Of a stretch of 64,000 bases of DNA, positions 35,875 to 46,789 are shown piece by piece. Position 1 is the stretch's first letter; every line of letters starts with the position of its first letter. The stretch spans positions 1,506,511 through 1,570,510 of the forward strand of contig JAQFVV010006309.1 in NCBI GenBank assembly GCA_028023455.1. The letters are read 5' to 3'. This DNA comes from Epiperipatus broadwayi (taxonomy: Eukaryota; Onychophora; Udeonychophora; Euonychophora; Peripatidae). Position numbers and translations under genes: made by a program. The notes under the pieces are model-generated. The model was not told the DNA's origin. It did no database searches and was given only the letters and a program-made list of their open reading frames with translations.

Positions 35875-36030
35875 TTTCCTGAAAGTTTGTGATGATGGTG
35901 TTGTAGTTATATTTTTATATTGGACTATTTCCACCATCTAATATGAGTATTGAATGTCTTTAGAAAAATTTAACTTTATTTAAATATTCCAAATACATTC
36001 AACTGTTAATAATAGCACATCAAACAAGTT
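35875..36030 (-). repeat. Dispersed repeat U1, minus-strand copy
   Basis: On the minus strand it contains AACAGTTGAATGTATTTGGA, AAAGACATTCAATACTCATA and AGATGGTGGAAATAGTCCA, then AACTACAACACCATCATCAC. The same order appears at 53180-53345 (plus) and partly at 40575-40700 (plus). No coding potential. Family unknown. Confidence 0.6.
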
Positions 36031-36061
36031 ACTATATACACAAAGTTTCAAGAGGTATTAC

Positions 36062-36190
36062 TCTCCCCTCTTCTTCATGTGTTGCTGGCCTGACAAGTAA
36101 CAGTACTAGCATGGGATTAGAATCTGGGTCCTTAAGTTCTTGATTTTTTAATTGTAAGGTAACACTCTAACCAACTGAGCCATCCTGCCA
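36062..36190 (-). mobile_element. tRNA-like SINE between U1 arms
   Basis: The minus strand reads GGCAGGATGGCTCAGTTGGT (a strong A-box), TTAGAGTGTTACCTTACAAT, a 20-base AT-rich interval, then AAGGACCCAGATTCTAATCC (a degenerate B-box) and a 3' unique segment ending in purine-rich AAGAAGAGGGG. It lies exactly between the two facing U1 segments. Confidence 0.55.
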
Positions 36191-36194
36191 AAGG

Positions 36195-36290
36195 CAACAG
36201 TCTGTAGCAATTTTCTAAAGACATTCAATACATATATTATTAGATGATGGAAATAGTCCAATGTAAAAATACAACTGCAACACTTTTGGC
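36195..36290 (+). repeat. U1 half-copy in inverted orientation
   Basis: CTAAAGACATTCAATACATA, then TTAGATGATGGAAATAGTCC and AAATACAACTGCAACAC repeat the U1 segment at 35875-35960 in opposite orientation, so the SINE sits in the loop of a U1 inverted repeat. Confidence 0.6.
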
Positions 36291-37439
36291 TTAAGAAAAA
36301 TTATTACCAGGTTCCAACAAAAGAAAAAAAATGAAGAAAATTTTTTCAGCTCATGATCTATAGAGTGCCATAATTAAGATCGATTGTGGGTCAAAATTGT
36401 CTTAATAATACATATTTAAACAATGTTAGCCATCTAAACATCTAAGAAATAAATATTAACCGTTGTTATTACATTTCTGTAAGTTGTATGTATGCAATTT
36501 TTATTTTTATTTTAATCAGACATTGTTTACTAGTTTTTTTGATGTTATTTTTAATGATTTAGTTAAATAATTTATTTATTTTAGGGTCCTGCTAAGTAAC
36601 CCCTTCCAGGTCTAGTATTGGTTTTTGATAACCCTGATGATTCAGTTTTTAGTAGATTTATTTCAGGGACATACATTTATTTTTTCTTTCTTTAATAGTT
36701 TTTCTATGGTATTTGTTCTCAGCACAACAAATTTTTATTTATCTTTTCTCTTATTGCTATCTAGCAATTCCAGTTTTTAAGGTCATAGTGCATGATTATG
36801 TCACCATAGACTTTAAAAAAAAAACTATCTGAAGTAGTTTATTACTAAGTGGCATTGAATAAACAGTTAAGAAATAGCTATCTTATTTAATTTGTGACTT
36901 TTAACCTCTAAGAATAACTGGATATTCATAGATAGAAGGGCTAACTCGGTTGCTATGGAAAGTGTATCTGAAAAAAAATTCAGTCAGATTGTGATCTTAA
37001 AAAAGTTATAGATTTATCTAACCTGAATTTAAATCCCATGTGGTCGTAGCAAAAAGATGTGTTAACTGCTGTCACATGAATCCGTTCTAATTGGCTATTG
37101 GGAACATTCAAGTTATTTAATTATATAATAAAATTTGTTTATTACTGAAAATTAATGATTTCACTGAAAATTAATAAATTAAATATTTTAATTAAATTTT
37201 TGTTCAGTTAAATTTGAAAAAAAAAATTTAGATTTTTTATTTTATTAGTTACATCGAAAATACAATAATTATTTTTAAATAAATATATTTTAAGCTAAAT
37301 CTAATTAAATAAAAGTTAAAAACTATTATTCATTCAAATAAACAAATTAAAAACCTTCAGATTTAGTGAAATAGTTTTGATAATTTTTTAACTTAAATAA
37401 ATCTATTTATTATTCAAATTTAGAGTCAATATATATTAC
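36291..37439. other. AT-rich region, nothing identified
   Basis: No gene seen. The section at about 37130-37430 is built of diverged (A/T)n phrases such as AATTTAGATTT and AAATAAATCTA that can fold on themselves. Confidence 0.3.
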
Positions 37440-39222
37440 AATAACAAATTAAACAATCCATTTCTTCTTTAAAACATATATGTTCTCCAACATTATAAAT
37501 AACTTCACAAACTTCTTTTTAAAAACTTTATTTCCATATATTAACTATATGAACATATATATAATCACATATTATACATTTCCAACCTTTCAACTGTTTT
37601 TTCCCCCCATTACAATCATTTTCAAGGTCCTATAACAAAAAAATACATATCTCTACATAATACTCTAAATGCAAATCTTTCACATATTAAACATTAACAC
37701 ATCAAATTCACAATAATAAAACATATTAACTTTACAATATTATATTTTACTTACATCTTCCTCCCTCTACTCCCTTTATTATAAAACTTCCTTTTTACAT
37801 ATTAAGTATAAATTTTCAAAAAAATATTAGAAACCATCTAAAACACCAATAAACAAAATACTATTTAAATCCATTTAACCTACCCTCAGTTACAAATTTA
37901 TTCCTCCTTTAACTATTTTATCTAACTTCCATATCATCTACAATTCCTATCTATACTTTTAAATCTATTTAAAAACTAATGTAATTATTTCTCTATTCTT
38001 TAACAATTTATTTAAATACTATTTAAACATTACATATTAATTACATTTTATTTTATATTCCTATCTAACACCATTTATCCTATTTAAAACAGGTTTATAT
38101 CTTTTTATGTAAAAATATTCTTTTACCATCCTTTCTCTATAGTTTTTAACCTTTTCCAACATTCTAATATCAAAATTTTTATGTCCAAATTTTTTATAAT
38201 GTACATATACATTGGAATTTCTATCATTTAAATGTTGTTTAAATCAAGTTTTTAATCTATTTTTTTATTGTACCAATATATGAAATATTTTTTCCCTCCC
38301 TCTTACAATTCATACATTTTATAATATAAATTCTATTCATTTTTTCCATTTATTAATTAAATTCCCTAAATTAAATTTCTCTTTATATGCAGATTTAAGA
38401 ATTAATCTACTTTCCTTCCCTCTTACATTTATTATTTATGTTCTTCATAATTTTTTAATCTCAAAAAATGTACTTCTTGAAACATTATAACTACTATATA
38501 TTATATTCGTATAGCTTTCTTATTATTCCTCTTCTTTATTATTTGTGTAATATTTTTTATTGCATAATTTAACAATAACTTTGTAACAGGTTAATCATTT
38601 TTATACCTTCCTTTTTATATTATTAATTTTTTTTTTTAAATAATTTTTCTTCAGAACATAAATTTATTGCTCTATTTATCTTATTATTAATAATGTTCAT
38701 TTTATGTTCATAGTCAAATTACTTAACAACCCATACAAAGTATCTTTTCTAAACACACTTGTTTCAATATCAACCTTGCAATTCTTTATAACCTTTTTTA
38801 TTATAACATCCATATAATTTATTACATTATTTTTTTCCCTTTCCATTATAAATTTCATATTATCATCAATTGAATTAATATACTTAACAAAATTTTATGA
38901 TTTTCTGTAATTTCCATTGAATACTGAAAAATAATCATGCACATATCTAACACAAAATATAGGTTTATATTTTGTATTACAAAAATATTTTTCGTCAAAA
39001 TCATTCATAAATACAGAAGCTAAAAATCCACTCAAACTATTTCCCACTCTTACATGGTTTGTAATATATATTATTAAACACAAATTCCACATCTTTATAA
39101 CATATATTTAATATATCATATAATTGATGAAATTCCCATTTTTATATTTTTATTATTATTTTTAATGTACATTTCCATAATTATTTCAAATTTAAAGCTA
39201 TCATATATTAATTTGTTGGGGG
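37440..39222 (-). mobile_element. Penelope-like element, 5'-truncated, strongly strand-skewed
   Basis: Minus-strand translation gives a reverse transcriptase tail and a GIY-YIG nuclease. FVFNNIYY and SGFLASVFMNDFDEKYF correspond to the family's motif B region, and KPIFCVRYVHDYFSVFNGN to the catalytic Y-x-D-D with the first Asp changed to His (frame 38895-39092). YINSIDDNMKF and the NYMDVIIKK stretch follow. At 38260-38341 come IYIIKCMNCKREG and NISYIGT (the GIY and YIG strands), then NSNVYVHYKKFGHKNFDI, LEKVKNYRERMVKEYFYIK and YKPVLNRINGV with a stop near 38067. The remainder to 37440 is an untranslated 3' part. Frameshifts and stops break the frame and the 5' half is missing at the RTE junction. 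The plus strand is almost free of G. Confidence 0.8.
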
Positions 39223-39244
39223 GAAAATGAATATATGATTGTAT

Positions 39245-40565
39245 ACATTAATATTTTAAAAAGTTGATAAAGAATATATTAGAAATTACAGACCTATCAG
39301 TCTTTTATCAGTTTTATACAAAATTTTTACTAAGATAATTACAACTCATCTACAGAGAACACTGGACTTCCACCAACCAAGAAAACAAGCTGGATTTAAA
39401 AGTGGTTTTAGTACAGTAGATCATATCTAGGTATTGAGAGAAGTTATAGAAAGGACAAATGAATATGAGTTGCCATTATGCTTAGGATTTGTAGATTATG
39501 AAAAGGCATTTGATTCTATAAACATTTCTTCAGTGATTAAAGCATTGGATCATCAAGGTATAGATCCAGGATATTGTCATATTTTAAAGAATATTTATAA
39601 AAATGCAACAGCAACAATTAGATTACATAATGATACTGGGAAAGTCAACATTGAGAAAGGTGTAAGACAAGGTGACTCCATATCTCCAAAACTTTTTACA
39701 GCAGTGCTGCAAGAAGTATTTTGTGGATTAAAATGGGAAGCTAAATGAGTGAAAGTAAATGGAGATTATTTAAGTCATTTAGATTTTGCAGATGATGTAA
39801 TTGTTTTTGCAAATAATGCTTTAGAGTTACAGGAAATGTTGCAGGAGTTATCAGATAAAAGTAGGACTAAAGATAAATGTTAAAAAGACTAAAGTAATGT
39901 TCAATAGATTTTCTCAAAATATGAAAATAAAGATTGTTTATGATGAATTAGAAGAAGTTAACAGTTACAAATATCTTTGTCAGATTATTAATACAGAAGG
40001 AAACATAATGGATGAAATTAATCATAGAATTAAACTTGGTTGGAGTGCTTTTGGTAGAAATAACTTGATACTAAAAGGAAATATGCCTATGTGTTTGAAA
40101 AGGAAGGTTTTTAATAAATGTGTTTTTCCAGTTCTTACTTATGGATCTGAGACTTGGACACCTAATAGAAGAACAATACAGAGACTTTAAACCACTCAAA
40201 GAAGTACGGAAAGATGCATGTTGGGAGTAACAAGAAGAGATCGAAAACGCAATGTATGGGTAAGAGAACAAACAGGTGTTACTGATCTCCTTGAAAAAAT
40301 TAAAAGACTGAAGTGGAGTTGGGCTGGACATATTGCTAGAAGAGATGATAATAGATGGACAATTGAAATTTTAAACTGGATTCCAAGAGATTGTAAAAGA
40401 CCCAGAAAGAGACCACATGTGAGATGGATGGATGAAATAAGAAAGTGTGCAGGGGTGATGTGGAGAAGAGAAGCTAAAGATCGGAAAAAATGGATTGAAC
40501 TTGGAGAGACCTTCATCCTGCAGTGGATTGATAATGGTTGATGATGATGATGATGATGATGATGA
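39245..40565 (+). pseudogene. RTE-clade retrotransposon, truncated copy B
   Basis: It aligns closely with the reference copy from RT motif 1 (NYRPISLLS) to the 3' end; long runs are identical (for example across 39590-39725). Damage: TAG at 39427-39429, TGA near 39746, an 8-base deletion near 39860 that shifts the frame, and TAA at about 40188. Motif A is intact here (DYEKAFD), unlike copy A. The element ends in a (TGA)n tail at 40538-40565, the simple-repeat 3' end expected of RTE elements. The 5' end lies about 20 bases from the Penelope copy. The gene was RT plus a C-terminal basic, zinc-knuckle-like region of unknown role. Confidence 0.9.
40538..40565 (+). repeat. (TGA)n tail of RTE copy B
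   Basis: Nine consecutive GAT units directly after the RT stop codon. RTE elements usually end in a short simple repeat generated at target-primed integration. Confidence 0.85.
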
Positions 40566-40574
40566 AACTAACCT

Positions 40575-40700
40575 GCATATTATAGTAACAGTTGAATGTA
40601 ATTGCAAAATTGAAATAAAAAGTTTAAAAATTTTTCTCAAGATATTTAATGTTTAATGTTAGATGATGAAAATAGTCCAACATATAAATATAAGGTAATA
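40575..40700 (+). repeat. U1 repeat, partial copy
   Basis: TAGTAACAGTTGAATGTA and TTAGATGATGAAAATAGTCC match the U1 order at 53180-53345. It starts about ten bases after the RTE tail. Confidence 0.5.
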
Positions 40701-40894
40701 TATGATAGTTTGAAAAACTGATGAAGAAAGAAGAGAATATGAAAATTTATGGGAAATTGAAGAAGGTAAATTGATCCATAAAATTTTTTTATTTATAAAT
40801 TAATAAAAAAAATGTAATATATATATTATTAGTAGTAATTGAATAATTTATAGCTGTGGAGTTCAAATAAAGTTTAAGCCTCAGAAATGGTAAA

Positions 40895-40960
40895 GACGAA
40901 CAATGGGTCTTGAACTCTGAAGTCTTTCATTTTACCACCACTCTAGACTATTAGTAAAAT
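40895..40960 (-). mobile_element. tRNA-like sequence, probable SINE fragment
   Basis: The minus strand reads AGTCTAGAGTGGTGGTAAAA, GAAAGACTTCAGAGTTCAAG and ACCC, an A-box-like GTGGT region followed by a B-box-like GAGTTCAAGACCC. The spacing (about 35 bases) is near that of a tRNA. No acceptor stem is evident. Confidence 0.35.
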
Positions 40961-41094
40961 TATTATAACTATGGTTTATTTATAGTGCACTGTAAATCTT
41001 ATTTTTTAAATCAAATGTAAAATTTTTGAATATGGTGTAAAGCTAAAGTCAAGCTTCACAACAATCACATGCTGATTACAGCATTATCTTCTGC

Positions 41095-41215
41095 ATCGGT
41101 TGATGCTGTGATAGAATGATGGATTTTGGAGGTTAAAGTCCATGAATTTCAGGCCAGTTCTGTCATTTATGATGCTTGGACCTCTTATAAACTCCTGAGC
41201 AATAAAACTCTTCAA
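41095..41215 (+). mobile_element. SINE-like element with AACTCCTGAGCAATAA tail
   Basis: A tRNA-like head is only suggestive (GGATTTTGGAGGTTAAAGTC region). TAAACTCCTGAGCAATAAAA at the 3' end matches the element at 30125-30235. An AAT/ATT-rich simple repeat and GTTGTTGTT tracts follow. Confidence 0.45.
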
Positions 41216-41354
41216 TAATAATATTAATAATACTAATAATACTAATAGTTGTTGTTATTGTTGTTGCTGCTGCTAACTATTTTAAAACTCTATAATATCT
41301 ATAACTTGGGTTTTAATTCAAACCTAACTTGAAAATTTTGTGTACAAAAATATA

Positions 41355-41766
41355 TTTGTAAAATAATATTGACACTATTGCACCTGACCGCAAAGCTACT
41401 TTTTACTTAAAAACAAAATAAAATTATATTACTCTGCAAGCGCTTTCAAGAGACATGCTCTCATCATCATAGTTCTAAGTGAAGTGCAAAGAAAGGTACG
41501 ATGTAAAAAGAAAAGTTAAGGAGGCCTGCTTCATTGCGATGGATTGCAACACCATCAACCGCAAGGACACATGCTTCACGATCTCAAAGAAATGGAGCAA
41601 TTAACCTTTGAACCTGGCATAATTTGCATATAATTACTTCACTTAGAGCTATGAAGATGAGAGAACATCTCTTGAAAGTGCTTGCAAAGTAATATAATTT
41701 TATTTTGTTTTTAAATAAAAAGTAGCTTTGCGGTCAGGTGCAATAGTGTCTATATTATTTTACAAA
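41355..41766. repeat. Inverted repeat, arms about 131 bp
   Basis: Arms 41355-41485 and 41636-41766 pair with few mismatches. Shared phrases are CACCTGACCGCAAAGCTACT, GAAAGCGCTTGCAGAGTAAT-like text and the innermost ACTTCACTTAG. The loop (41486-41635) is the least AT-rich part and unique in this window. In the arm's minus sense, GATGATGAG and CTTGAAAG lie as in a hammerhead-like core, but the first core C is missing, so I call no ribozyme. It may derive from terminal repeats of a Penelope element. Confidence 0.75.
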
Positions 41767-42856
41767 CTTGGGTTTTACTTGAGGGTGGAAAAACTAAAAA
41801 ATTTTCACATTCACATCATAAACAGGTTCAAGTCTTATTTTTTGGTAACTACCCATAGATTCTAGTTTAATATGGTTGTTTGGATGAATGACAATATTCT
41901 GTTTGTAAAAACAACAACAAAAATTAAAAAATAATACAGTCTTTGCTATTGGTGAAGACATTATACTCCTGCAGACACAGAGCTTAAATATATTTTTTAT
42001 TCTCATCTTGGAATAATTAAATAGATGATCACATATAAAGTAGGACAACCAGAAATAATCCAATTTTATAAACTGATCAAAAATGATCTAATTTTTACAA
42101 ACTGTTCAACAATTAAAACTTATGCAGATGTAAATATATCTGAAAAATGGTAAAATTATTTATTGCAGATAAAAGTTCCTTTTAAAAACATTTAAATTTT
42201 ACTCTTTCAATGCACAAATAAATTTTAAGAAATGTCTATATACGTAATTTTTTCTTGTCATTTGTTAAAAGTCTTTTATGAGAACTTTGCATTACTTTTA
42301 AGAGGAAAACTTTTAATACCAAAGTTTTAAAGAAAATTTAAACTTTTTACTCAAGAGAACCTTAGTTCTAAAGTGTTTAGTGAACATTTAAATGTCAAAA
42401 TTTTTTTTTCATATTTCATTGTTATTTTTTTTTTTTTGCAGATTTTTATTTTTTTCATTATTCTACAATTATTTATGCATGAATGATGCTTGAATGGACA
42501 AATCTGACTAACCATGTAAATTTTATATCTAGCGGATGAAAATTCTGATTGATTCAACTAAATTGTGAATTCTTTAGCTCCAAAGAGCACAATCATCAAC
42601 ATTTAATATTATCACTCATTTATTTATGTGAATGAATATGCAAATTATTAATTTGACTTTAAAGGGGTGTGAATGGCTTGAGCTACTACAAAAAGAGAGT
42701 AAATTATTAATTAAACTAAAATGTATGAAATTAATTTAGCAAGATATATTCCATCTTTATTATTAAAAGGAGGTTGGCTTGACAAGAGTTTGAAATTATT
42801 GATTGTTCTTGATATTGGGATTATCTATGTGTTGACTGTTTTTTATTTAATGATAT
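41767..42856. other. AT-rich region, nothing identified
   Basis: No gene recognised. Open frames of 68-89 codons on the minus strand have no motif. Confidence 0.35.
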
Positions 42857-43334
42857 ATAATCAAAATTTCCCCAAATTCACAACTCAACTGGACTAGCCA
42901 AGAAAATAAACTTTAAAACACTACTAATAGTTTCACTGCTACAAGCAGACTTTTCAAGTGTAAAGAACTACAAAATAACATATTTAAACTAAACTTTACC
43001 CACAATTCCATGTATCTTCCATGCATCCGTAATATTAAAAAACTTTTAAATAGGTTAATTGCTTCAGAATCACAAATTTTTAATAATAATGATTCTTTAA
43101 TTCTTCTTTTTATTTCATTTCTTTCAAAGCAATTAACTTATTTAAGTTCTTTTAATATTCAGAGTGTATGGCAAGTAAGTAAAATTGTGGGTAATGTTTA
43201 GCTTAACTATGCTGTTATTTTGTAGTTCTTTATACTTGAGAAGTCTGCTTGTAGCTGTGAAACCATTGGTAGTGATTTAGAGTTTATTTTCTTGGCTAGT
43301 CTGGTTAAGTTGTAAATTTAAGGTAATTTTGATT
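42857..43334. repeat. Inverted repeat, arms about 151 bp
   Basis: Arms 42857-43007 and 43183-43334 pair over their whole length with scattered differences (for example CTGCTACAAGCAGACTT facing AAGTCTGCTTGTAGCTG). The loop of 175 bases (43008-43182) holds a 63-codon open frame on the plus strand, part of which reads MYLPCIRNIKKLLN. It has no known motif. A TA-repeat at 43379-43391 follows. Confidence 0.75.
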
Positions 43335-44540
43335 ATTTATTGACTAGTTTAGCTTTATTCTTTTAATGTTTAATGATATATATATATATATGACACCTCT
43401 TAAATTTTCACTCGGTCATGTAAGGAATATGTTGAGACATAAGTTTGTTTAACTAAAACACAAACGTTTGACTAATTTTCACAGTGATTGATGGATTTTT
43501 CTTTATGGCAGAATTATAACGTGAATGTGGAACTATATAAGCAAGCAATATGGAATTTGAAATATATTATCTGAAAAGGAGACCTAAGAATGATGAATTA
43601 AAACTACAAAAGAGATAATCATTTTCTAAAAATGATGGCTTTATCCATTGAAAGTAAAAATGTGGATCTGAAAAATTATAAATAATTCTATTGAATCAAT
43701 GAATTGTACTTTTTTTTACATGGTAATAGTGATATTTTAAGCAGCCAGAAATTTTCATTCTGATATTTACCAAGCTTCATCAGAATTTTTAGTACCAAAC
43801 TGCTCAGTCATTATAAGTTAGTCTAAAGATCTTAATGAATCTGATATCAATATAATTACCATTTTAGTAATATGTTAATACAACTATTTTATTGTATGTA
43901 AATGAGAAAATTGATTGTCATTAAAAAGTATATCCACCCAAACAATTATTAACCATTGGATAATGATACTCTTTTCAGTGAGCTTAAAATGAGGCTTTGT
44001 AATCTTAAAAATGAGGGTATCCTAGAGAATTTTTTAAAGTTTTATTTTAAAAACAGATGAATCAATAAAATTCTGCCACTTAATCTTAAAAATACTTTTG
44101 ATGTCACAATTTATAAAAATAAAATGCTAAAAAGACTCCAGTAATTAGTATTTATTTATTTAACACACACACACACATATATATAAATTAGCTTAACTAT
44201 TAACAAAATATCATAAAAGAACTTGTAAAGATTCCAACCAGTAGATAGATTAATCATTGGCTTCATTAAGTTCTTTACTTCTGCCATTATAGCCATATAT
44301 TTGACAGTTATTAACTATGTGGGTTTCAGTTTGTTCATATTATAGATTAGAGGTTGCTAAATTTCATTTATGAAGAAGATAGATGTGATGATTGATAGGG
44401 GTTGTCTTGAACATATTGATAATACTTTATTTGTATGTAGGAAGCTCGAATCCAATTGAGTTTACTATCAGATCTGGAAAATGAAATTTGTTTGAATCTC
44501 ATAAAAATTTCATTTTTATATTATAATTCTTTGATTGTAG
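43335..44540. other. AT-rich region, nothing identified
   Basis: (CA)n/(TA)n tract at 44162-44185. The region near 44240-44540 may hold the decayed upstream part of the next RT, but I could not align it. Confidence 0.3.
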
Positions 44541-45300
44541 ATTATTTGTTGAATATTTAAAAAAGAATTCTTGATTTATTATATAATTGTTTTCCAATAT
44601 AACAAAAGAATTTTTAAGGATTTTATTAAATAGTCTGCTTCCATTCATAAATAAAAAATTACCTGAAATTTAATTGATTTGGTCAAAGTATTTGACCCAG
44701 TTAATCAAGGATGTTTATTGTTCATACTTCATTCATATTATATAATTTTTTTTATAATGTAAAAAAAGTTACTGCAGGTAGAGAAATATTCAAGACATAT
44801 GAAATGAGAACAGTATACTAGCTGTGACTTTGTTTATCAGTTTTATGCCATGGGTCTTTAGAACAATACAAACAACTTCATGAAATCAAACATAAAATGC
44901 AATATGTTATTAAAACAGGCAAAACTCTCTATACATAATGTTTATTGGCTTATGATGCAATATGTTGATGATGAAAATTTAAGTCAGTTATAAGCAAAGA
45001 CAGTAAGTAACTAATGACCAATAAAATATTTTAGTTTTTTGAGTACAACCTATACAATGATTTGCTTTTCTAATTAATTTTAAAAAAAGATTTGGATGCT
45101 TTATAAGCCAGTAATGGAAATCAATTTAAATAGCTTGGTAGCTTTTTAGATAAAATATATAGTTGGATGTGTGGTAGTATTTAACAAATTAAAAGAAAGA
45201 ATATTTTATCATAATTTGATTAAATTAAGTTAATTATATTTAGGGCTATTTGTCAACCATATTTATTTTATAGATATAAATCTGAGTACTTTATAAAAAA
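44540..45300 (+). pseudogene. Non-LTR reverse transcriptase remnant, second lineage
   Basis: Motif A survives as NLIDLVKVFDPVNQGCLL (44668-44725; consensus ..D..KAFD.VNH..L). Motif C survives as MQYVDDENLS (44955-44985), where the family has (F/Y)ADD. RAICQPYLFYRYKSEY (45241-45295) corresponds to the VCxPxLLYGxExW segment near the RT end. Stops and frameshifts separate these. A 46-bp insertion interrupts motif C. The lineage is distinct from RTE (whose equivalent is VLTYGSETW). A (CAA)n/A-rich tract at 45297-45340 follows. Confidence 0.6.
44897..44966 (-). mobile_element. 46-bp mini-insertion with 12-bp TSD
   Basis: The direct repeat ATGCAATATGTT occurs at 44897-44908 and 44955-44966. Between them lie 46 bases running from ATTAAAACAGGCAAAACTCT to TGTTTATTGGCTTATG. 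Both ends are shared (in opposite orientation) with the 373-base element at 23736-24108, also flanked by 12-bp repeats. A related copy, without a clear duplication, is at 49150-49195. Removing the insert and one repeat rejoins the reverse transcriptase motif around it. Confidence 0.7.
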
Positions 45301-45559
45301 AACAAAACAACAACAAAAAAAAAAACAACAACAAAAGATTGAAGAAAAAATATTTATGTATTTTGGAGATGGCAAAATCATAAGACTTATTATAAAATAT
45401 TTTTATGTATTTGTACATAGTTTTCAAAGAAAGCAATATTTTCTAAATTATTTTTTGCTTTTATTAGTACAATGGAACATAATGTAAAGCTGCAATTAAA
45501 CAAACATTAAAGTCTTATCAGGTAAAAAAAATACTATAAAAGAGATTAAAAATAATATT

Positions 45560-45897
45560 ACAACTTGTCAAAGAACATGTGATATAAAATGCAATATATG
45601 GGTAAGAGAACAAACAGGTGTTATTGATCTCATTGAAAAAATTATAAGACTGAAGTGGAGTTGGGCTGGACATATTGCTAGAAGAGATGATAATAGATGG
45701 ACAATTGAAATTTTAAACTGGATTCCAAGAGATTGTAAAAGACCCAGAAAGATACCACATGTGTGATGGATGGATGAAATAAGAAAGTGTGCAGGTGTGA
45801 TGTGGAGAAGAGAAACTAAATATCAGAGCAGATGGATTGAAATTGGAGAGACCTTTATCCTGTGGTGGATTGATAATCATTGACAATGATGATGATA
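45560..45897 (+). pseudogene. RTE fragment, copy C (3' end only)
   Basis: It matches the reference element from the VWVREQTGV codons to the last residues. A TGA at about 45765 and amino-acid changes break the frame. GATGATGAT at the end again marks the RTE 3' tail. It is 5'-truncated, as usual for target-primed copies. Confidence 0.85.
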
Positions 45898-46216
45898 TGT
45901 GGAAAAGAAGGGGGCATATTAAAAGGTGAATCTCAGAAGCAATTAAGAATAATGATTCAAAAATGCAAATGCTAGAGGTTCAGCATGATATTGCATTTGA
46001 TTAAGAGATGGTAAAAAATAATTAAACAAGTTTGTCAGAAAGATATGTGTTCCTATTCCTATGTTTATCTGAATTTTTTTCAAGAATTAGAGCAAGATAT
46101 ATAAAATGGGTACTTTAGGATTAGCACTGCTGTGAATCATCCAGCCATAATTATTATAACTTTGTGAATTACTCCAACACATTAAGTTTGTTATTTTTTT
46201 AAAGTCTACCAAACTT

Positions 46217-46485
46217 TATATATAAAAAATGAGTTTTTGAATTCAACTAAATTTAAAAAAAATTATTATGAATACTAACTTTATATTTTAAAAAATTGAA
46301 TTCAAGTTAATTAAAAAAAAATTATGAATGCAATATAAATAAAAGATTTTTTGGATAAAAAATTTAGTAAACAAAAGCCATTTTCGACATTCAGTTTATT
46401 AAATTCAAATCTTTTATTTCTTTATCATAATAATTTTTTAAAATTAACTTAAATTCAAAAATTCATTTTTTAAATATAACATTTG
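46217..46485. repeat. AT-rich inverted repeat with one arm duplicated
   Basis: Phrases of the type AAAAAATGAGTTTTTGAATT (46222), AAAAAATTGAATTCAAGTTA (46290) and the complement of AACTTAAATTCAAAAATTCA (46446) are related. Two left-side copies face one right-side copy. Because it is almost pure A/T, the degree of real homology is uncertain. Confidence 0.4.
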
Positions 46486-46789
46486 CTAAACCTAAAATGA
46501 TACTTTGCAAACAATGAAAATATATTAGCAAAGAATAATTATAGCTGGACAATTACGGAAGCAATGCTAATCCCAAAATACCATAAAATATAATCAGAGC
46601 TGTACAATAAAGTATGATATATCTATAAATTTCACAAACTCAAACCCAAAAAGCAATTAATTAAAAACTCTCAAGAAAAAATTGTGATAAACACAACTCA
46701 AATAGCTGAATTATAAAAAGAAATACTGTTGTCGTTTGTATTATGACTCATTAATCAGCTACATAGAGGAAAACTTAAGAGAATAATGC

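Noticed and set aside
40071-40640. 86-, 106- and 89-codon minus-strand frames (and the equivalents at 60200-62703)
   Set aside because: They are shadows of the RTE reverse-transcriptase frame, which has clear motifs on the plus strand.
41440-41485. Hammerhead ribozyme of a Penelope element
   Set aside because: A GATGATGAG...GAAA order is present on the minus strand, but the invariant C before TGATGA is replaced and the three stems cannot be drawn convincingly.
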